A stretch of 18,718 bases of DNA from an uncultured Oscillospiraceae bacterium (GTDB lineage Bacteria > Bacillota > Clostridia > Oscillospirales > Oscillospiraceae). The notes under the pieces were generated by a model. That model was not told the DNA's origin. It saw only the letters and a list, made by a program, of their open reading frames with translations, and searched no databases. A program made the position numbers and the translations under genes. The stretch spans positions 1 to 18,718 of the forward strand of contig CAKUCT010000010.1 of assembly GCA_934643765.1 (NCBI GenBank), given 5' to 3'. The first letter of the stretch is position 1; each line of letters starts with the position of its first letter. Below are positions 1 to 7,477 of this stretch, one piece after another.

Positions 1-290
<290 letters not shown>

Positions 291-430
291 GGGAAAGCAC
301 CTCCAAATGCAAAGTGCGGATGCCGACAAGCACCCGCACACAAAACCCCCATATGGGGACGTTTTCTGTATCAACCTCTTCGCAAAAGCTGGAGGTGAGT
401 TGCGGTGCTGCCGCTCCTTCTTTGTTTTCT
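291..430 (-). promoter_or_regulatory. Structured 5' leader of infC (candidate autoregulatory / L20-type leader)
   Basis: About 140 nt separate the predicted transcription start (near 430) from the infC start codon, with no ORF of note. On the minus strand it holds three foldable segments. One is a CCTC...GAGG element around 376-400. The second is the perfect palindrome CCCCATATGGGG (347-358), followed by TTTT. The third is a 10-bp stem at 314-323/330-339 (one G-U pair, 6-nt loop) ending just before the ribosome-binding site. Firmicutes infC-rpmI-rplT operons are known to be controlled by leader RNAs that bind L20. The position fits, but I could not match the conserved L20-leader fold base by base, so the class is inference. 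Confidence 0.5.
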
Positions 431-436
431 CAAGCT

Positions 437-465
437 ATTATAGCGGCGAAAGATCAGAATGTCAA
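437..465 (-). promoter_or_regulatory. Consensus sigma-A promoter of infC
   Basis: On the minus strand the -35 box is TTGACA (465-460), the spacer is 17 nt and the -10 box is TATAAT (442-437). Both hexamers are perfect. It faces infC and lies downstream of the terminator that closes the preceding operon. Confidence 0.93.
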
Positions 466-497
466 CTGCTTTTTTAGAAAATACGAATCTTTTTTCG

Positions 498-522
498 AAA
501 AAACTGCACCCGCCGGGCGCTG
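498..522 (-). terminator. Intrinsic terminator after the DUF6512 gene
   Basis: On the minus strand a GC-rich hairpin (GCGCCC, loop GGC, GGGTGC, with one G-U pair) is followed by AG and a run of six T. It lies 33 nt after the DUF6512 stop codon and just before the infC promoter, so it separates the two units. Confidence 0.65.
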
Positions 523-554
523 TTTCTCAAACGCAGGGCACAATGGCCGGAGAC

Positions 555-1037
555 CTAGTCCAGAAAGATCGGAAGCGCCGGCGGAGCCATGGTGAAGAGA
601 ATCAGCGCCGCGCCGTAGAGCCCGGCCAGAATGACCAGCACACCGCACAGCCAGGAAATCGCGCCGCTGCGCATAAGCTTTGCCGAGAGCGCAAAGCCCA
701 GAGCCAGACATCCGATGTAGAGCGCGATGTTCAGCCAGCCCGCAGTGAAGGCAAAGCCGGACTCAAGCGTGTAGTAAATGCCAAGCAGGACAAGCGGCAT
801 GCCGAGCAGCGCCGTCAGCGTGCCGCTCCAGGCGGCCTGGGCGTCTTTTGCGCGGCGGTTGAGCACGAATCCGGCCGCGAGAAACGGCCAGTACAGAAGC
901 TTCAGGTGCTCCCAGACGCTTTCGTTGACCGGACAGATGAGCCCCACCAGCGGCGACGGACAAAGATCAAAGCCAAAATGCAGCGCCGTGCCCAAAAGCG
1001 CCGTCAGGATAAAGGCCGCGAGATCGCGCGCTTTCAT
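555..1037 (-). CDS. DUF6512 family integral membrane protein
   Basis: A 160-residue hydrophobic protein with about five predicted membrane segments and short loops. The motif PVNESVWEHLKL at residues 36-47 is, as I recall, the hallmark of the DUF6512 family of small clostridial membrane proteins. No function is established for that family. The start is the ATG at 1037, preceded at close range by GGGAGGGG; a longer reading that begins at 1106 would translate through the hairpin and is unlikely. It is the last gene of the aspartate-family operon, 108 nt after aspartokinase. That gap holds a hairpin whose distal arm supplies the ribosome-binding site. Whether the protein is linked to amino-acid metabolism or merely co-transcribed cannot be told. 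Confidence 0.8.
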   Translation of the reverse strand: MKARDLAAFILTALLGTALHFGFDLCPSPLVGLICPVNESVWEHLKLLYWPFLAAGFVLNRRAKDAQAAWSGTLTALLGMPLVLLGIYYTLESGFAFTAGWLNIALYIGCLALGFALSAKLMRSGAISWLCGVLVILAGLYGAALILFTMAPPALPIFLD

Positions 1038-1043
1038 AAAAAT

Positions 1044-1075
1044 CCCCTCCCACCAATAAAGTATTGGAGGAGGGG
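1044..1075 (-). promoter_or_regulatory. Hairpin overlapping the DUF6512 ribosome-binding site (terminator-like)
   Basis: On the minus strand CCCCTCCTCCAATA pairs with TATTGGTGGGAGGGG around a 3-nt loop: a 6-bp inner stem, then outer pairs with two mismatches and one G-T. ATTTTTATG follows directly. The hairpin plus T-run resembles an intrinsic terminator for the upstream aspartokinase. The descending arm GGGAGGGG is also the only ribosome-binding site for the next gene, whose ATG ends the T-run. Confidence 0.6.
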
Positions 1076-1145
1076 AAGAAAAATGCCTGTAGATCCTCTG
1101 CGGCAATCGACAAAAGGATTGGCGAAGGCTGCAGCTTTTTAAAAA

Positions 1146-2354
1146 TTACTGGAAGAACTGCGCGTGGATGACACGCATGGCGCGCTCGGAATCTTCCTTG
1201 TCGATCAGAACGGAGAGCTTGATTTCGCTCGTCGAGATCATATGGATGTTGATGTGTGCGGAATACAGCGCCTCAAACATTTTGGCGGCCACGCCGGGGT
1301 TGCCCTGCATACCTGCGCCGACAACGGAAACCTTGGCAACGTCGGTGTTGATGTCGAGATGCTCAAACTTCAGACCCTCGCGGTTGGACTCGAGAATCTG
1401 CTTGCAGCTGGCGACGTCCTTGCTGTTGATGGTGAAGACGATGTCCTTGCACTCATCATGGCTGTAGGACTGCAGAATCATATCCACATTGATCTTTTCC
1501 TTGGCGAGCAGGCTGAACACCTTGTAGGCGACACCCGGCACGTCCGGCATGCTGGCCAGCGCGATGCGCGCAATATTCTTATCCTGTGCCACACCGGCAA
1601 TATAGGTCTTTTCCACGTTCTTGACTACCTCCTTGACAATCGTACCGGGGTTTCCGGAGAAGCTGGACAGAACCTCCAGCTGCACACCATAGCTCTTGGC
1701 GAGCTCTACCGAGCGGTTGTTGAGAACCTGCGCGCCGAGCGACGCAAGCTCCAGCATTTCGTTGTATGTGATTTCGGGAAGCTTCTTTGCCTCCGGGACA
1801 ATGCGCGGGTCGCAGGTATACACGCCGTCAACATCAGTGAAGATCTGGCACAGATCTGCCTGCAGCGCGACGGCCATTGCAACGGCTGTCGTATCCGAGC
1901 CGCCGCGGCCGAGCGTTGTGATATCACCGTATTTGTCGATGCCCTGGAAACCGGCGACGAGGACAATGCGCTTCTTGTCGAGCTCTTCACGCACGCGGTC
2001 GCAGGCGACCTTCTTGATGCGGGCCGATGAGTGCGCGGACGATGTGTTCATGCCAACCTGCCAGCCGCACAGCGACACGACGGGATAGCCCATCTTTTCA
2101 ATCGCCATCGCCATCAGCGCAATCGACATCTGCTCGCCGCAGGCCAGCAGCATATCCATCTCGCGCTTGGAGGGATTGGGGTTGATTTCTTCTGCCTTGG
2201 CAATCAGATCGTCCGTCGTGTCGCCCTGCGCGGACAGAACGACGCACAGCTCATTGCCCTTGGCGTAGGAATCTGTGATGATTTTTGCGACGCGGAAGAT
2301 GCGCTCTGCGTTTGCAACGGAGCTTCCGCCAAACTTCTGTACAATTCTTGCCAT
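1146..2354 (-). CDS. lysC: Aspartate kinase (aspartokinase)
   Basis: Catalyses ATP-dependent phosphorylation of L-aspartate, the first step to lysine, methionine and threonine, in the cytosol. The 402-residue protein has the usual monofunctional layout. The amino-acid kinase domain runs to about residue 240, with KFGGSSV at 7-13, TTLGRGGSDTTAVA at 147-160 and FTDVDGVYTCDPR at 172-184. Two ACT domains follow (about 260-330 and 340-402; GMQGNPGVAAKMF and ISTSEIKLSVLI), the normal site of feedback control by lysine and/or threonine. The start is the ATG at 2354 behind AGGAGG; seven extra upstream codons in frame are not needed. It follows homoserine dehydrogenase by 17 nt, so the two are co-transcribed. 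The symbol is by family; Clostridia may carry further aspartokinases. Confidence 0.96.
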   Translation of the reverse strand: MARIVQKFGGSSVANAERIFRVAKIITDSYAKGNELCVVLSAQGDTTDDLIAKAEEINPNPSKREMDMLLACGEQMSIALMAMAIEKMGYPVVSLCGWQVGMNTSSAHSSARIKKVACDRVREELDKKRIVLVAGFQGIDKYGDITTLGRGGSDTTAVAMAVALQADLCQIFTDVDGVYTCDPRIVPEAKKLPEITYNEMLELASLGAQVLNNRSVELAKSYGVQLEVLSSFSGNPGTIVKEVVKNVEKTYIAGVAQDKNIARIALASMPDVPGVAYKVFSLLAKEKINVDMILQSYSHDECKDIVFTINSKDVASCKQILESNREGLKFEHLDINTDVAKVSVVGAGMQGNPGVAAKMFEALYSAHINIHMISTSEIKLSVLIDKEDSERAMRVIHAQFFQ

Positions 2355-2371
2355 ATTGTTCCTCCTGGAAA

Positions 2372-3562
2372 TCACTCAAAGATCGGCCAGCAAGACGCAA
2401 GCTCCAGACCGCTCGCGCGAAGCGCGCCGAGCGTGGTGGACTGTGTGATGCCGCCGTGGAAGCCGGCCTGATCCGGCAGCCAGGCAATTTTGCCGAGCGC
2501 TTGCTGCGCGCGCTCCTTGTCCTGCTGCGTGCGGATGTAGAAGCACGCCTGGAAAGTATCGAACGCGGCAGGGGCATCGGTGCATGCGTCCCAGCTGGCG
2601 GGCTGAACGCGGCCCGGATTTTTGACAATGTCGATGATGTCACCGACCACGGCGCTTGCCGTGGGATAACGCCCGGCACCGGGGCCGGAGAAGAGCACCT
2701 CGCCGACCTCGCTTCCGCGCACGCACACGGCGTTGAACACACCGCCGACGCTGGCCAGGGTCAAAGACTGCTTCATCAGATGCGGGCTGACAAAGCAGTA
2801 GCGCCGGCCGTCCTGCAGCAGCGTCCTGCCCAGCAGCTTGATCTTCATGCCGCCGGCCTCTGCGAAGGCGGCGTCGATGGCCGAGACCTTGGAAATGCCC
2901 TCGATGTGGATATCGTCCGGGCTGACGTTCTTTCCGAAGGCGAGCCCGGAGAGGATGCAGCTTTTGCGCGCGGCGTCGATGCCCTCTACATCGGCGGTCG
3001 GGTCGGCCTCCGCGTAGCCCAGATGCTGGGCATTGCAGAGCGCGGCCTCATAGCTTTCGCCGTTTTCAAGCATCTGCGTGAGAATATAGTTCGTGGTGCC
3101 GTTGAGAATACCGGCGACCTCTGTGATGTGGTTTGCACCCAGGCAGCGGGTCATGGGGTTGAGAATCGGGATGCCGCCCGCGACAGACGCCTCAAACAGG
3201 AAGTTGACGCCGTTGGCCCGGGCAAGGGCAAACAGCTCCAGACCGTGCTCTGCCACGAGCTGCTTGTTGGCGGTCACGACGTGCTTTCCCGCCTTGAGCG
3301 CGCGCGTGACATAGTCCAGCGCTACGCCGCAGCCGCCGATGGTCTCCACCAGCAGATCAATGTCCGGGTCCTGCTCGATGGCGGAAAAATCAGATACGAA
3401 GTATGGCGCAAACGGGCCGTCTGTTTTGGGATGGCGTGTGATGATTGCCTTGAGCGCGACGCGCTGGCCTGCGTTCTTTTCAATCAGTTCGGCGTTTTTC
3501 AGCAGAATTTCCGCTACGCCGCCGCCGACGACGCCAAAGCCGACGATTGCAACTTGTTTCAT
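2372..3562 (-). CDS. hom: Homoserine dehydrogenase
   Basis: Reduces aspartate semialdehyde to homoserine with NAD(P)H, the branch point to threonine and methionine. The 396-residue monofunctional enzyme opens with a Rossmann loop GFGVVGGG (8-15). It then shows TANKQLVA (K100), FEASVAGGIPI (123-133), GILNGTTNYILT (151-162) and LGYAEADPTADVEGIDAARK (181-200), which carries the conserved Asp and Lys of the active site. Residues from about 325 form a C-terminal ACT-like segment, shorter than in Bacillus (433 residues in total). The start ATG at 3562 has AAAGGAG upstream. It lies 12 nt after the alcohol dehydrogenase gene and 17 nt before aspartokinase, in one operon. Confidence 0.96.
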   Translation of the reverse strand: MKQVAIVGFGVVGGGVAEILLKNAELIEKNAGQRVALKAIITRHPKTDGPFAPYFVSDFSAIEQDPDIDLLVETIGGCGVALDYVTRALKAGKHVVTANKQLVAEHGLELFALARANGVNFLFEASVAGGIPILNPMTRCLGANHITEVAGILNGTTNYILTQMLENGESYEAALCNAQHLGYAEADPTADVEGIDAARKSCILSGLAFGKNVSPDDIHIEGISKVSAIDAAFAEAGGMKIKLLGRTLLQDGRRYCFVSPHLMKQSLTLASVGGVFNAVCVRGSEVGEVLFSGPGAGRYPTASAVVGDIIDIVKNPGRVQPASWDACTDAPAAFDTFQACFYIRTQQDKERAQQALGKIAWLPDQAGFHGGITQSTTLGALRASGLELASCWPIFE

Positions 3563-3574
3563 AGTATTGCTCCT

Positions 3575-4759
3575 TTAATGGTTTGCCATGGAAAAAACTT
3601 CACGCAGCATTGCGTGGTCAAGGCTGACAAGAGAACCGACGCTGCGCGTGCCGTGGAAGCTGGTGCGCGCGGCCAGATCCTCGATTCCGGCCTCATCCTG
3701 CACACCGCAGGAGAGCTCGCCCAGACTGACCGGCAGGTTCAGACTGCGGAAATACTGCTCCGTTGCGTCGATGCCGGCGAGGGCTGCCTTTTCGGTGTCC
3801 GGCTCGTCAATGCCCCAGACGTTTTTGGCGTAGCGGGCGAACAGCTCCGGCTTTGCCTTGTAGACGTAGCGGGCCCAGCTCGGCCACAGGGCGGTCAGAC
3901 TTGCGCCGTGCGTGATGTCAAATTTTTCGCTCAGCGAGTGGCCCATCGGATGGACGACGAAGCCCTTCTTGCTGCCGCCAAGGCCGGTCAGACCGTTGTG
4001 CGACAGACTGCCGCACCACATCACTTCGCTCATCGCGTCGTAGTTGCCGGGGTTTTCATAGGCGCCCGGGCCGTTTGCAATCGTCACGCGCAGCACCGCC
4101 TCGGCCAGCTGCATGGTCGTTTCGTTGCCGTCGACAGGGTTAAAGTAGCGTTCGAGCGTGTGCATCATAATATCGCCCACGCCGCAGGCAACCTGCCACT
4201 TCGGAAGCGTCGCGGCAAGCGTCGGGTCCATAATCGCGAAGGCCGGCCGGTTGGGCTCGACGTTCAGACCGCGCTTTTCAAGCTTTACTTCATCTGTCAG
4301 CACGGCGGAGTTGCTCGTCTCGCTGCCGGCGGCCGGGATGGTCAGAATAACACCGACGGGAATGGTGTGCACCAGCACCTTTTTGCCGGTCCAGAAGTCC
4401 CAGATATCGGTGTCGGGGTTTGCCTTGCCGATGGAAATGCCCTTGGCGGTGTCAATGACACTGCCGCCGCCGACGGCCAGAATGAGCTCTGCGTTCATAT
4501 CGATGGCCTGCTTCACGCCCTGACGGGCCAGGCCCAGACGGGGGTTGGGATGCACGCCGCCGAGCGTTTCATAGTAAATGCCGTCGTCTGTCAGAAGCTT
4601 GCAGACTCTGTCCAAGAGGCCGCTCTTCTTTGCGCTCTGCCCGCCGTAGACGACCAGAACGCGGCTTGCGCCGCAGCGGCGGATCTGTTCGGCAACGCGG
4701 GAAACGGAATCTTTGCCGAATACAATATTGGTGGGGACACAATACTCAAATGCATGCAT
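3575..4759 (-). CDS. Iron-containing alcohol dehydrogenase (butanol-dehydrogenase-like)
   Basis: A 394-residue group III, metal-dependent NAD(P)H alcohol/aldehyde oxidoreductase. The nucleotide-binding motif GGGSVIDTAK is at 97-106. Likely metal ligands are D196 and H200 (GVGDIMMH), H270 (HPMGHSL) and H284 (DITHGASL). VVYGGQSAKKSGL near residue 37 and the overall length resemble the YugJ/butanol dehydrogenase branch, which reduces medium-chain aldehydes. The start ATG at 4759 follows AAGGAGG by 10 nt. It lies between the UPF0735 ACT protein (34 nt) and homoserine dehydrogenase (12 nt). That is an unexpected place for a fermentative dehydrogenase, and a role with aspartate semialdehyde or another aldehyde is possible but not shown by sequence. 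Confidence 0.93.
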   Translation of the reverse strand: MHAFEYCVPTNIVFGKDSVSRVAEQIRRCGASRVLVVYGGQSAKKSGLLDRVCKLLTDDGIYYETLGGVHPNPRLGLARQGVKQAIDMNAELILAVGGGSVIDTAKGISIGKANPDTDIWDFWTGKKVLVHTIPVGVILTIPAAGSETSNSAVLTDEVKLEKRGLNVEPNRPAFAIMDPTLAATLPKWQVACGVGDIMMHTLERYFNPVDGNETTMQLAEAVLRVTIANGPGAYENPGNYDAMSEVMWCGSLSHNGLTGLGGSKKGFVVHPMGHSLSEKFDITHGASLTALWPSWARYVYKAKPELFARYAKNVWGIDEPDTEKAALAGIDATEQYFRSLNLPVSLGELSCGVQDEAGIEDLAARTSFHGTRSVGSLVSLDHAMLREVFSMANH

Positions 4760-4793
4760 AATGTGGTTTCCTCCTTATGATTCAGTCAGATAA

Positions 4794-5234
4794 TTAACCG
4801 GCGACAGCCTCAGCGCGCACAACGCCGCGCGTTTCGCTGATCTGGCGTGTCAGCTCCTCAAGCGGACATGTGAGGTTGCCCGTCTCCGCGGAGATGGTCA
4901 CCATGGCCTTGCCGCCGGTGGGAATACTTTGGTTGATGGTCAGTATATTTGCGCCGCAGTTGGCAAAAATGGATAATATGGAAGACAGAACACCGGCCTT
5001 GTCCTTCAGAACCATCTGGAAGGTGATGATCCGGCCGGCCATCATGTTCTGAAACGGGGAAATGCAGTCGCGGTATTTGTAAAATGCGCTGCGGCTGATG
5101 CCGACGGCACGCGTCGCGACGTTGACCTTGTCGGTTTCGCCGGTTTCCAGCATGCGCTTGGCTTCGGCGACTTTGCGGAAAATTTCCGGCAGAGCCGACG
5201 CTTCCACGATGAAATATTTTGGAGTTTTTTCCAT
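4794..5234 (-). CDS. UPF0735 ACT-domain protein (PheB-like)
   Basis: A 146-residue protein with two parts. Residues 1-65 are a small helical domain (EIFRKVAEAKRMLETG, then ATRAVGISRSAFYKYRDCI), which looks like a helix-turn-helix. An ACT domain follows at about 70-146 (ITFQMVLKDKAGVLSSIL, ANILTINQSIP). ACT domains bind amino acids; the UPF0735/PheB family often stands beside hom or pheA genes and is thought to sense an amino acid, though its action is not settled. The start is the ATG at 5234 with GAGGTG upstream; a longer frame that opens at 5771 is antisense to the next gene. It is the first gene of the operon, about 48 nt behind its promoter, and may regulate it. Confidence 0.9.
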   Translation of the reverse strand: MEKTPKYFIVEASALPEIFRKVAEAKRMLETGETDKVNVATRAVGISRSAFYKYRDCISPFQNMMAGRIITFQMVLKDKAGVLSSILSIFANCGANILTINQSIPTGGKAMVTISAETGNLTCPLEELTRQISETRGVVRAEAVAG

Positions 5235-5264
5235 AGAAAACACCTCGTATGTCTTTGCTTGAAA

Positions 5265-5282
5265 ATCAAATGTCCGTTTGAT
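5265..5282. promoter_or_regulatory. Inverted repeat at the +1 region, candidate operator
   Basis: ATCAAA and TTTGAT form a perfect 6-bp dyad with a 6-nt centre (TGTCCG). It lies just downstream of the -10 box of the aspartate-family operon, where a bound repressor would block initiation. The protein is unknown; the operon's own ACT/helix-turn-helix product is one guess. Confidence 0.4.
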
Positions 5283-5288
5283 GTGACC

Positions 5289-5317
5289 ACTATACAACAG
5301 ATTCCACAAAAAAGCAA
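5289..5317 (-). promoter_or_regulatory. Promoter of the aspartate-family operon
   Basis: On the minus strand the -35 box TTGCTT (5317-5312) is followed by a 17-nt spacer and the -10 box TATAGT (5294-5289). The -10 matches consensus at five of six positions and the -35 is weak. It drives the UPF0735-ADH-hom-lysC-DUF6512 unit. Confidence 0.6.
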
Positions 5318-5358
5318 GAGTGCTTTCGGAAAAATTTACAAAGGGAGGAGGGGCTGCC

Positions 5359-6468
5359 TTGTATGCCAGAAAAATTGGCCGGATTGCGGGCATTGCGCTG
5401 GCCGCGGCGCTTGGCCTGTGGCTGACGGCGGGCGTTTTGCTGCCGGTGTTTCTGCCGTTTTTTATTGGATTTGCGGTGGCCGCCCTGGCGGAAAAGCCGA
5501 TCTGCGCGCTGCGGCGGCGCACAAAGCTGCCGCGCGGAGCGGCGGCATTCGTCTGTGTGCTGGGGCTGTACGTGCTGGCGGGCGCCGGGGCATTTTTTCT
5601 GTGCCGGCTTCTGTGTTCGGAGCTTGGTGGCTTTTTGCGGCAGCTTCCGCAGCTTGCCAGCCGGTTAGAACCGGCGCTGCGCGCCGTGCAGACGCGGCTG
5701 TACGCCGTCGCGGATAAATTCCCGGACGGCATCGGTTCGGGCCTACGTGCGGGACTGGAGAGCTTTTTCAAAAGCGGCGCGCTGCTGGGCAGTAAAATTT
5801 ATGAGAAGCTCTTTCAGTTTGCATCCGGCTTTCTCGGAAAGCTTCCGGATCTGGTGCTGGGGCTGATTACGGCAGTGCTCTCAAGCTTTATGATTGCAGG
5901 GGAGTATGAAACCATCCGAAGCTTTTGCCGCGCACACTTGCCGCTGGAGCTGCAGCAGAAGCTTCTGCGGGCAAAGACGCATCTTTCCGCGACGCTCGGC
6001 GCGTGGCTGCGGGCGCAGCTGCGGCTGATGGGCGTGACGTTTGTGATTCTGACGGCGGGCTTCCTCGTACTGCGGGTACAGTATGCACTCTTGTTTGCGC
6101 TGCTCATTACAGTCATTGACGCGCTGCCGGTGTTTGGCACCGGGACGGTTCTGATTCCGTGGAGCATGGTGCAGTTCCTGCAGGGAAATACCCGCTGCGG
6201 TGTTGGGTTCCTTCTTTTATATGCCGCCGCGGCCCTGACGCGGCAGACGCTCGAGCCGCGCCTCGTCGGCGGGCAGATTGGGCTCAGTCCGGTTGTAACG
6301 CTCGCGGCGCTTTACGCGGGCTTTCGCATCATGGGCGTGGCGGGGATGATTGTGTTTCCATTGCTGGCCGTATTCTGCAAGCAGATCTATAACGGCCTTC
6401 CGCAGCCGGAACCGGCGGCCCATACGCTGCCGCACCGGCCCGCCGGGCCGCCGCATGGCGCGGCGTAA
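5359..6468 (+). CDS. AI-2E family / YtvI-like sporulation membrane protein
   Basis: A 369-residue polytopic membrane protein of the AI-2E transporter family, with about seven or eight hydrophobic segments. The C-terminal stretch ITVIDALPVFGTGTVLIPWS, about two thirds along, is typical of the YtvI subgroup linked to endospore formation in Firmicutes. The length also agrees with YtvI (about 370 residues). The start is set at TTG 5359 because GGGAGGAGG lies 8 nt before it. The only longer option, GTG at 5320, has no ribosome-binding site and would translate that motif. The C-terminus is rich in Pro, His and Ala (PEPAAHTLPHRPAGPPH) and is probably cytosolic and disordered. It diverges from the aspartate-family operon. 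The role in this organism is not known. Confidence 0.85.
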   Translation: MYARKIGRIAGIALAAALGLWLTAGVLLPVFLPFFIGFAVAALAEKPICALRRRTKLPRGAAAFVCVLGLYVLAGAGAFFLCRLLCSELGGFLRQLPQLASRLEPALRAVQTRLYAVADKFPDGIGSGLRAGLESFFKSGALLGSKIYEKLFQFASGFLGKLPDLVLGLITAVLSSFMIAGEYETIRSFCRAHLPLELQQKLLRAKTHLSATLGAWLRAQLRLMGVTFVILTAGFLVLRVQYALLFALLITVIDALPVFGTGTVLIPWSMVQFLQGNTRCGVGFLLLYAAAALTRQTLEPRLVGGQIGLSPVVTLAALYAGFRIMGVAGMIVFPLLAVFCKQIYNGLPQPEPAAHTLPHRPAGPPHGAA

Positions 6469-6475
6469 ATGGCGC

Positions 6476-6504
6476 TTGCGCCAGGGGGCGCTTTGCGGTA
6501 TGAT
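6476..6504 (+). promoter_or_regulatory. Weak promoter candidate before the pseudouridine synthase gene
   Basis: TTGCGC (6476-6481), a 17-nt spacer and TATGAT (6499-6504) lie in the 70-nt gap after the YtvI-like gene. The -10 is good and the -35 poor, so read-through from upstream may be the main source of transcript. Confidence 0.35.
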
Positions 6505-6538
6505 AGGACGCGAACAAAACATCCGGGAGGTGAGCTGC

Positions 6539-7477
6539 ATGACACTGACGCACCGCGCGCAGCGCGCGGGAGAGCTTTTATCGTTCCTGCGCGGCGAGAT
6601 GGGCCTTTCGTCCGGGCTTGTCAAGCGGCTCAAGTGGCAAAATGCGTTGTTTCTGGATGAAAGTCCGGTGCACACCAATGCGCGCGTCACGCCGGGACAG
6701 GTGATTACCGTGCATCTGGAGGAGCGAACCGAGGGCTTTTTGGCCCAGGATCTTCCGCTGTCCATTTTATATGAGGATGAGAGCCTGATTGCGCTGGATA
6801 AACCGGCGGGGCAACTGGTGCACCCGTCGCCGCAGAAAAACGACGGCACGCTTGCAAACGCGCTTCTGGGCTATTATGAAAGAACCGGCCAGCGCTGCGG
6901 CATCCATCCCGTGACGCGGCTCGACCGGGACACGTTCGGCGTGGTGCTGCTGGCAAAAAATGCGCACATCCACGCAAAACTCTGCCGGATGATGAAAGAC
7001 GGCGTCATTCGGAAAACCTATCTGGCAGCAGTTTACGGCTGCCCTATGGATATGTCCGGGGAGCTGGCGTTTCCGGTGTATAAGCTCGGGAACGGGAGCC
7101 TTCTGCGCGTGGTCGATCCGCGCGGCAAGCGCGCTGTGAGCCGGTACCGCGTCCTGAAGACCGACGGACGAACGAGCTTGCTTGCCCTTCAGCCCATAAC
7201 GGGCCGGACGCATCAGCTGCGGCTGCACTGCAAGATGGCGGGCTTCCCGATTTTGGGCGACCCGCAGTATTGTTCGCCCGCTTCGATGCTATTGTCCGCA
7301 AAAGCGGGGCTTTTTACCCAGCAGCTTTGCGCGGCAAGTCTCTGCCTGCCGCACCCGGTGACAGGTAAGCCGCTTGCAATTCAGACGCAGCTTACCGTGC
7401 GCGGACTATCTTCAGCCGGAGACGAACAGGCGCATCTCAATGGTGCCGGGCTGCAGATCAATCTCGGCGCGGTCTAA
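6539..7477 (+). CDS. RluA/RluD-family pseudouridine synthase
   Basis: Isomerises uridine to pseudouridine in RNA, most likely 23S rRNA. In the 312 residues an S4-like N-terminal RNA-binding part (about 10-65) is followed by the catalytic domain. That shows LIALDKPAGQLVHPS (83-97), HPVTRLDRDTFG (123-134, catalytic D129) and PITGRTHQLRLHCKMAGFPILGD. Phe133 replaces the Ser usual in RLDxxTSG. The start ATG at 6539 follows GGGAGGTGAG. Family homology ends near PHPVTGKPLAIQTQL; the last 25 or so residues look unconserved and run 66 bp into the convergent gene. Which uridine is modified cannot be told from sequence. Confidence 0.92.
   Translation: MTLTHRAQRAGELLSFLRGEMGLSSGLVKRLKWQNALFLDESPVHTNARVTPGQVITVHLEERTEGFLAQDLPLSILYEDESLIALDKPAGQLVHPSPQKNDGTLANALLGYYERTGQRCGIHPVTRLDRDTFGVVLLAKNAHIHAKLCRMMKDGVIRKTYLAAVYGCPMDMSGELAFPVYKLGNGSLLRVVDPRGKRAVSRYRVLKTDGRTSLLALQPITGRTHQLRLHCKMAGFPILGDPQYCSPASMLLSAKAGLFTQQLCAASLCLPHPVTGKPLAIQTQLTVRGLSSAGDEQAHLNGAGLQINLGAV

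Noticed and set aside
2285..4780. An 831-codon open frame on the plus strand across hom and the alcohol dehydrogenase
   Set aside because: It runs antisense to two clear enzyme genes with intact motifs, has no good ribosome-binding site, and shows no recognisable domains.
5320..5358. GTG start at 5320 for the YtvI-like protein
   Set aside because: No ribosome-binding site precedes it, and it would translate the strong GGGAGGAGG that serves the TTG at 5359.
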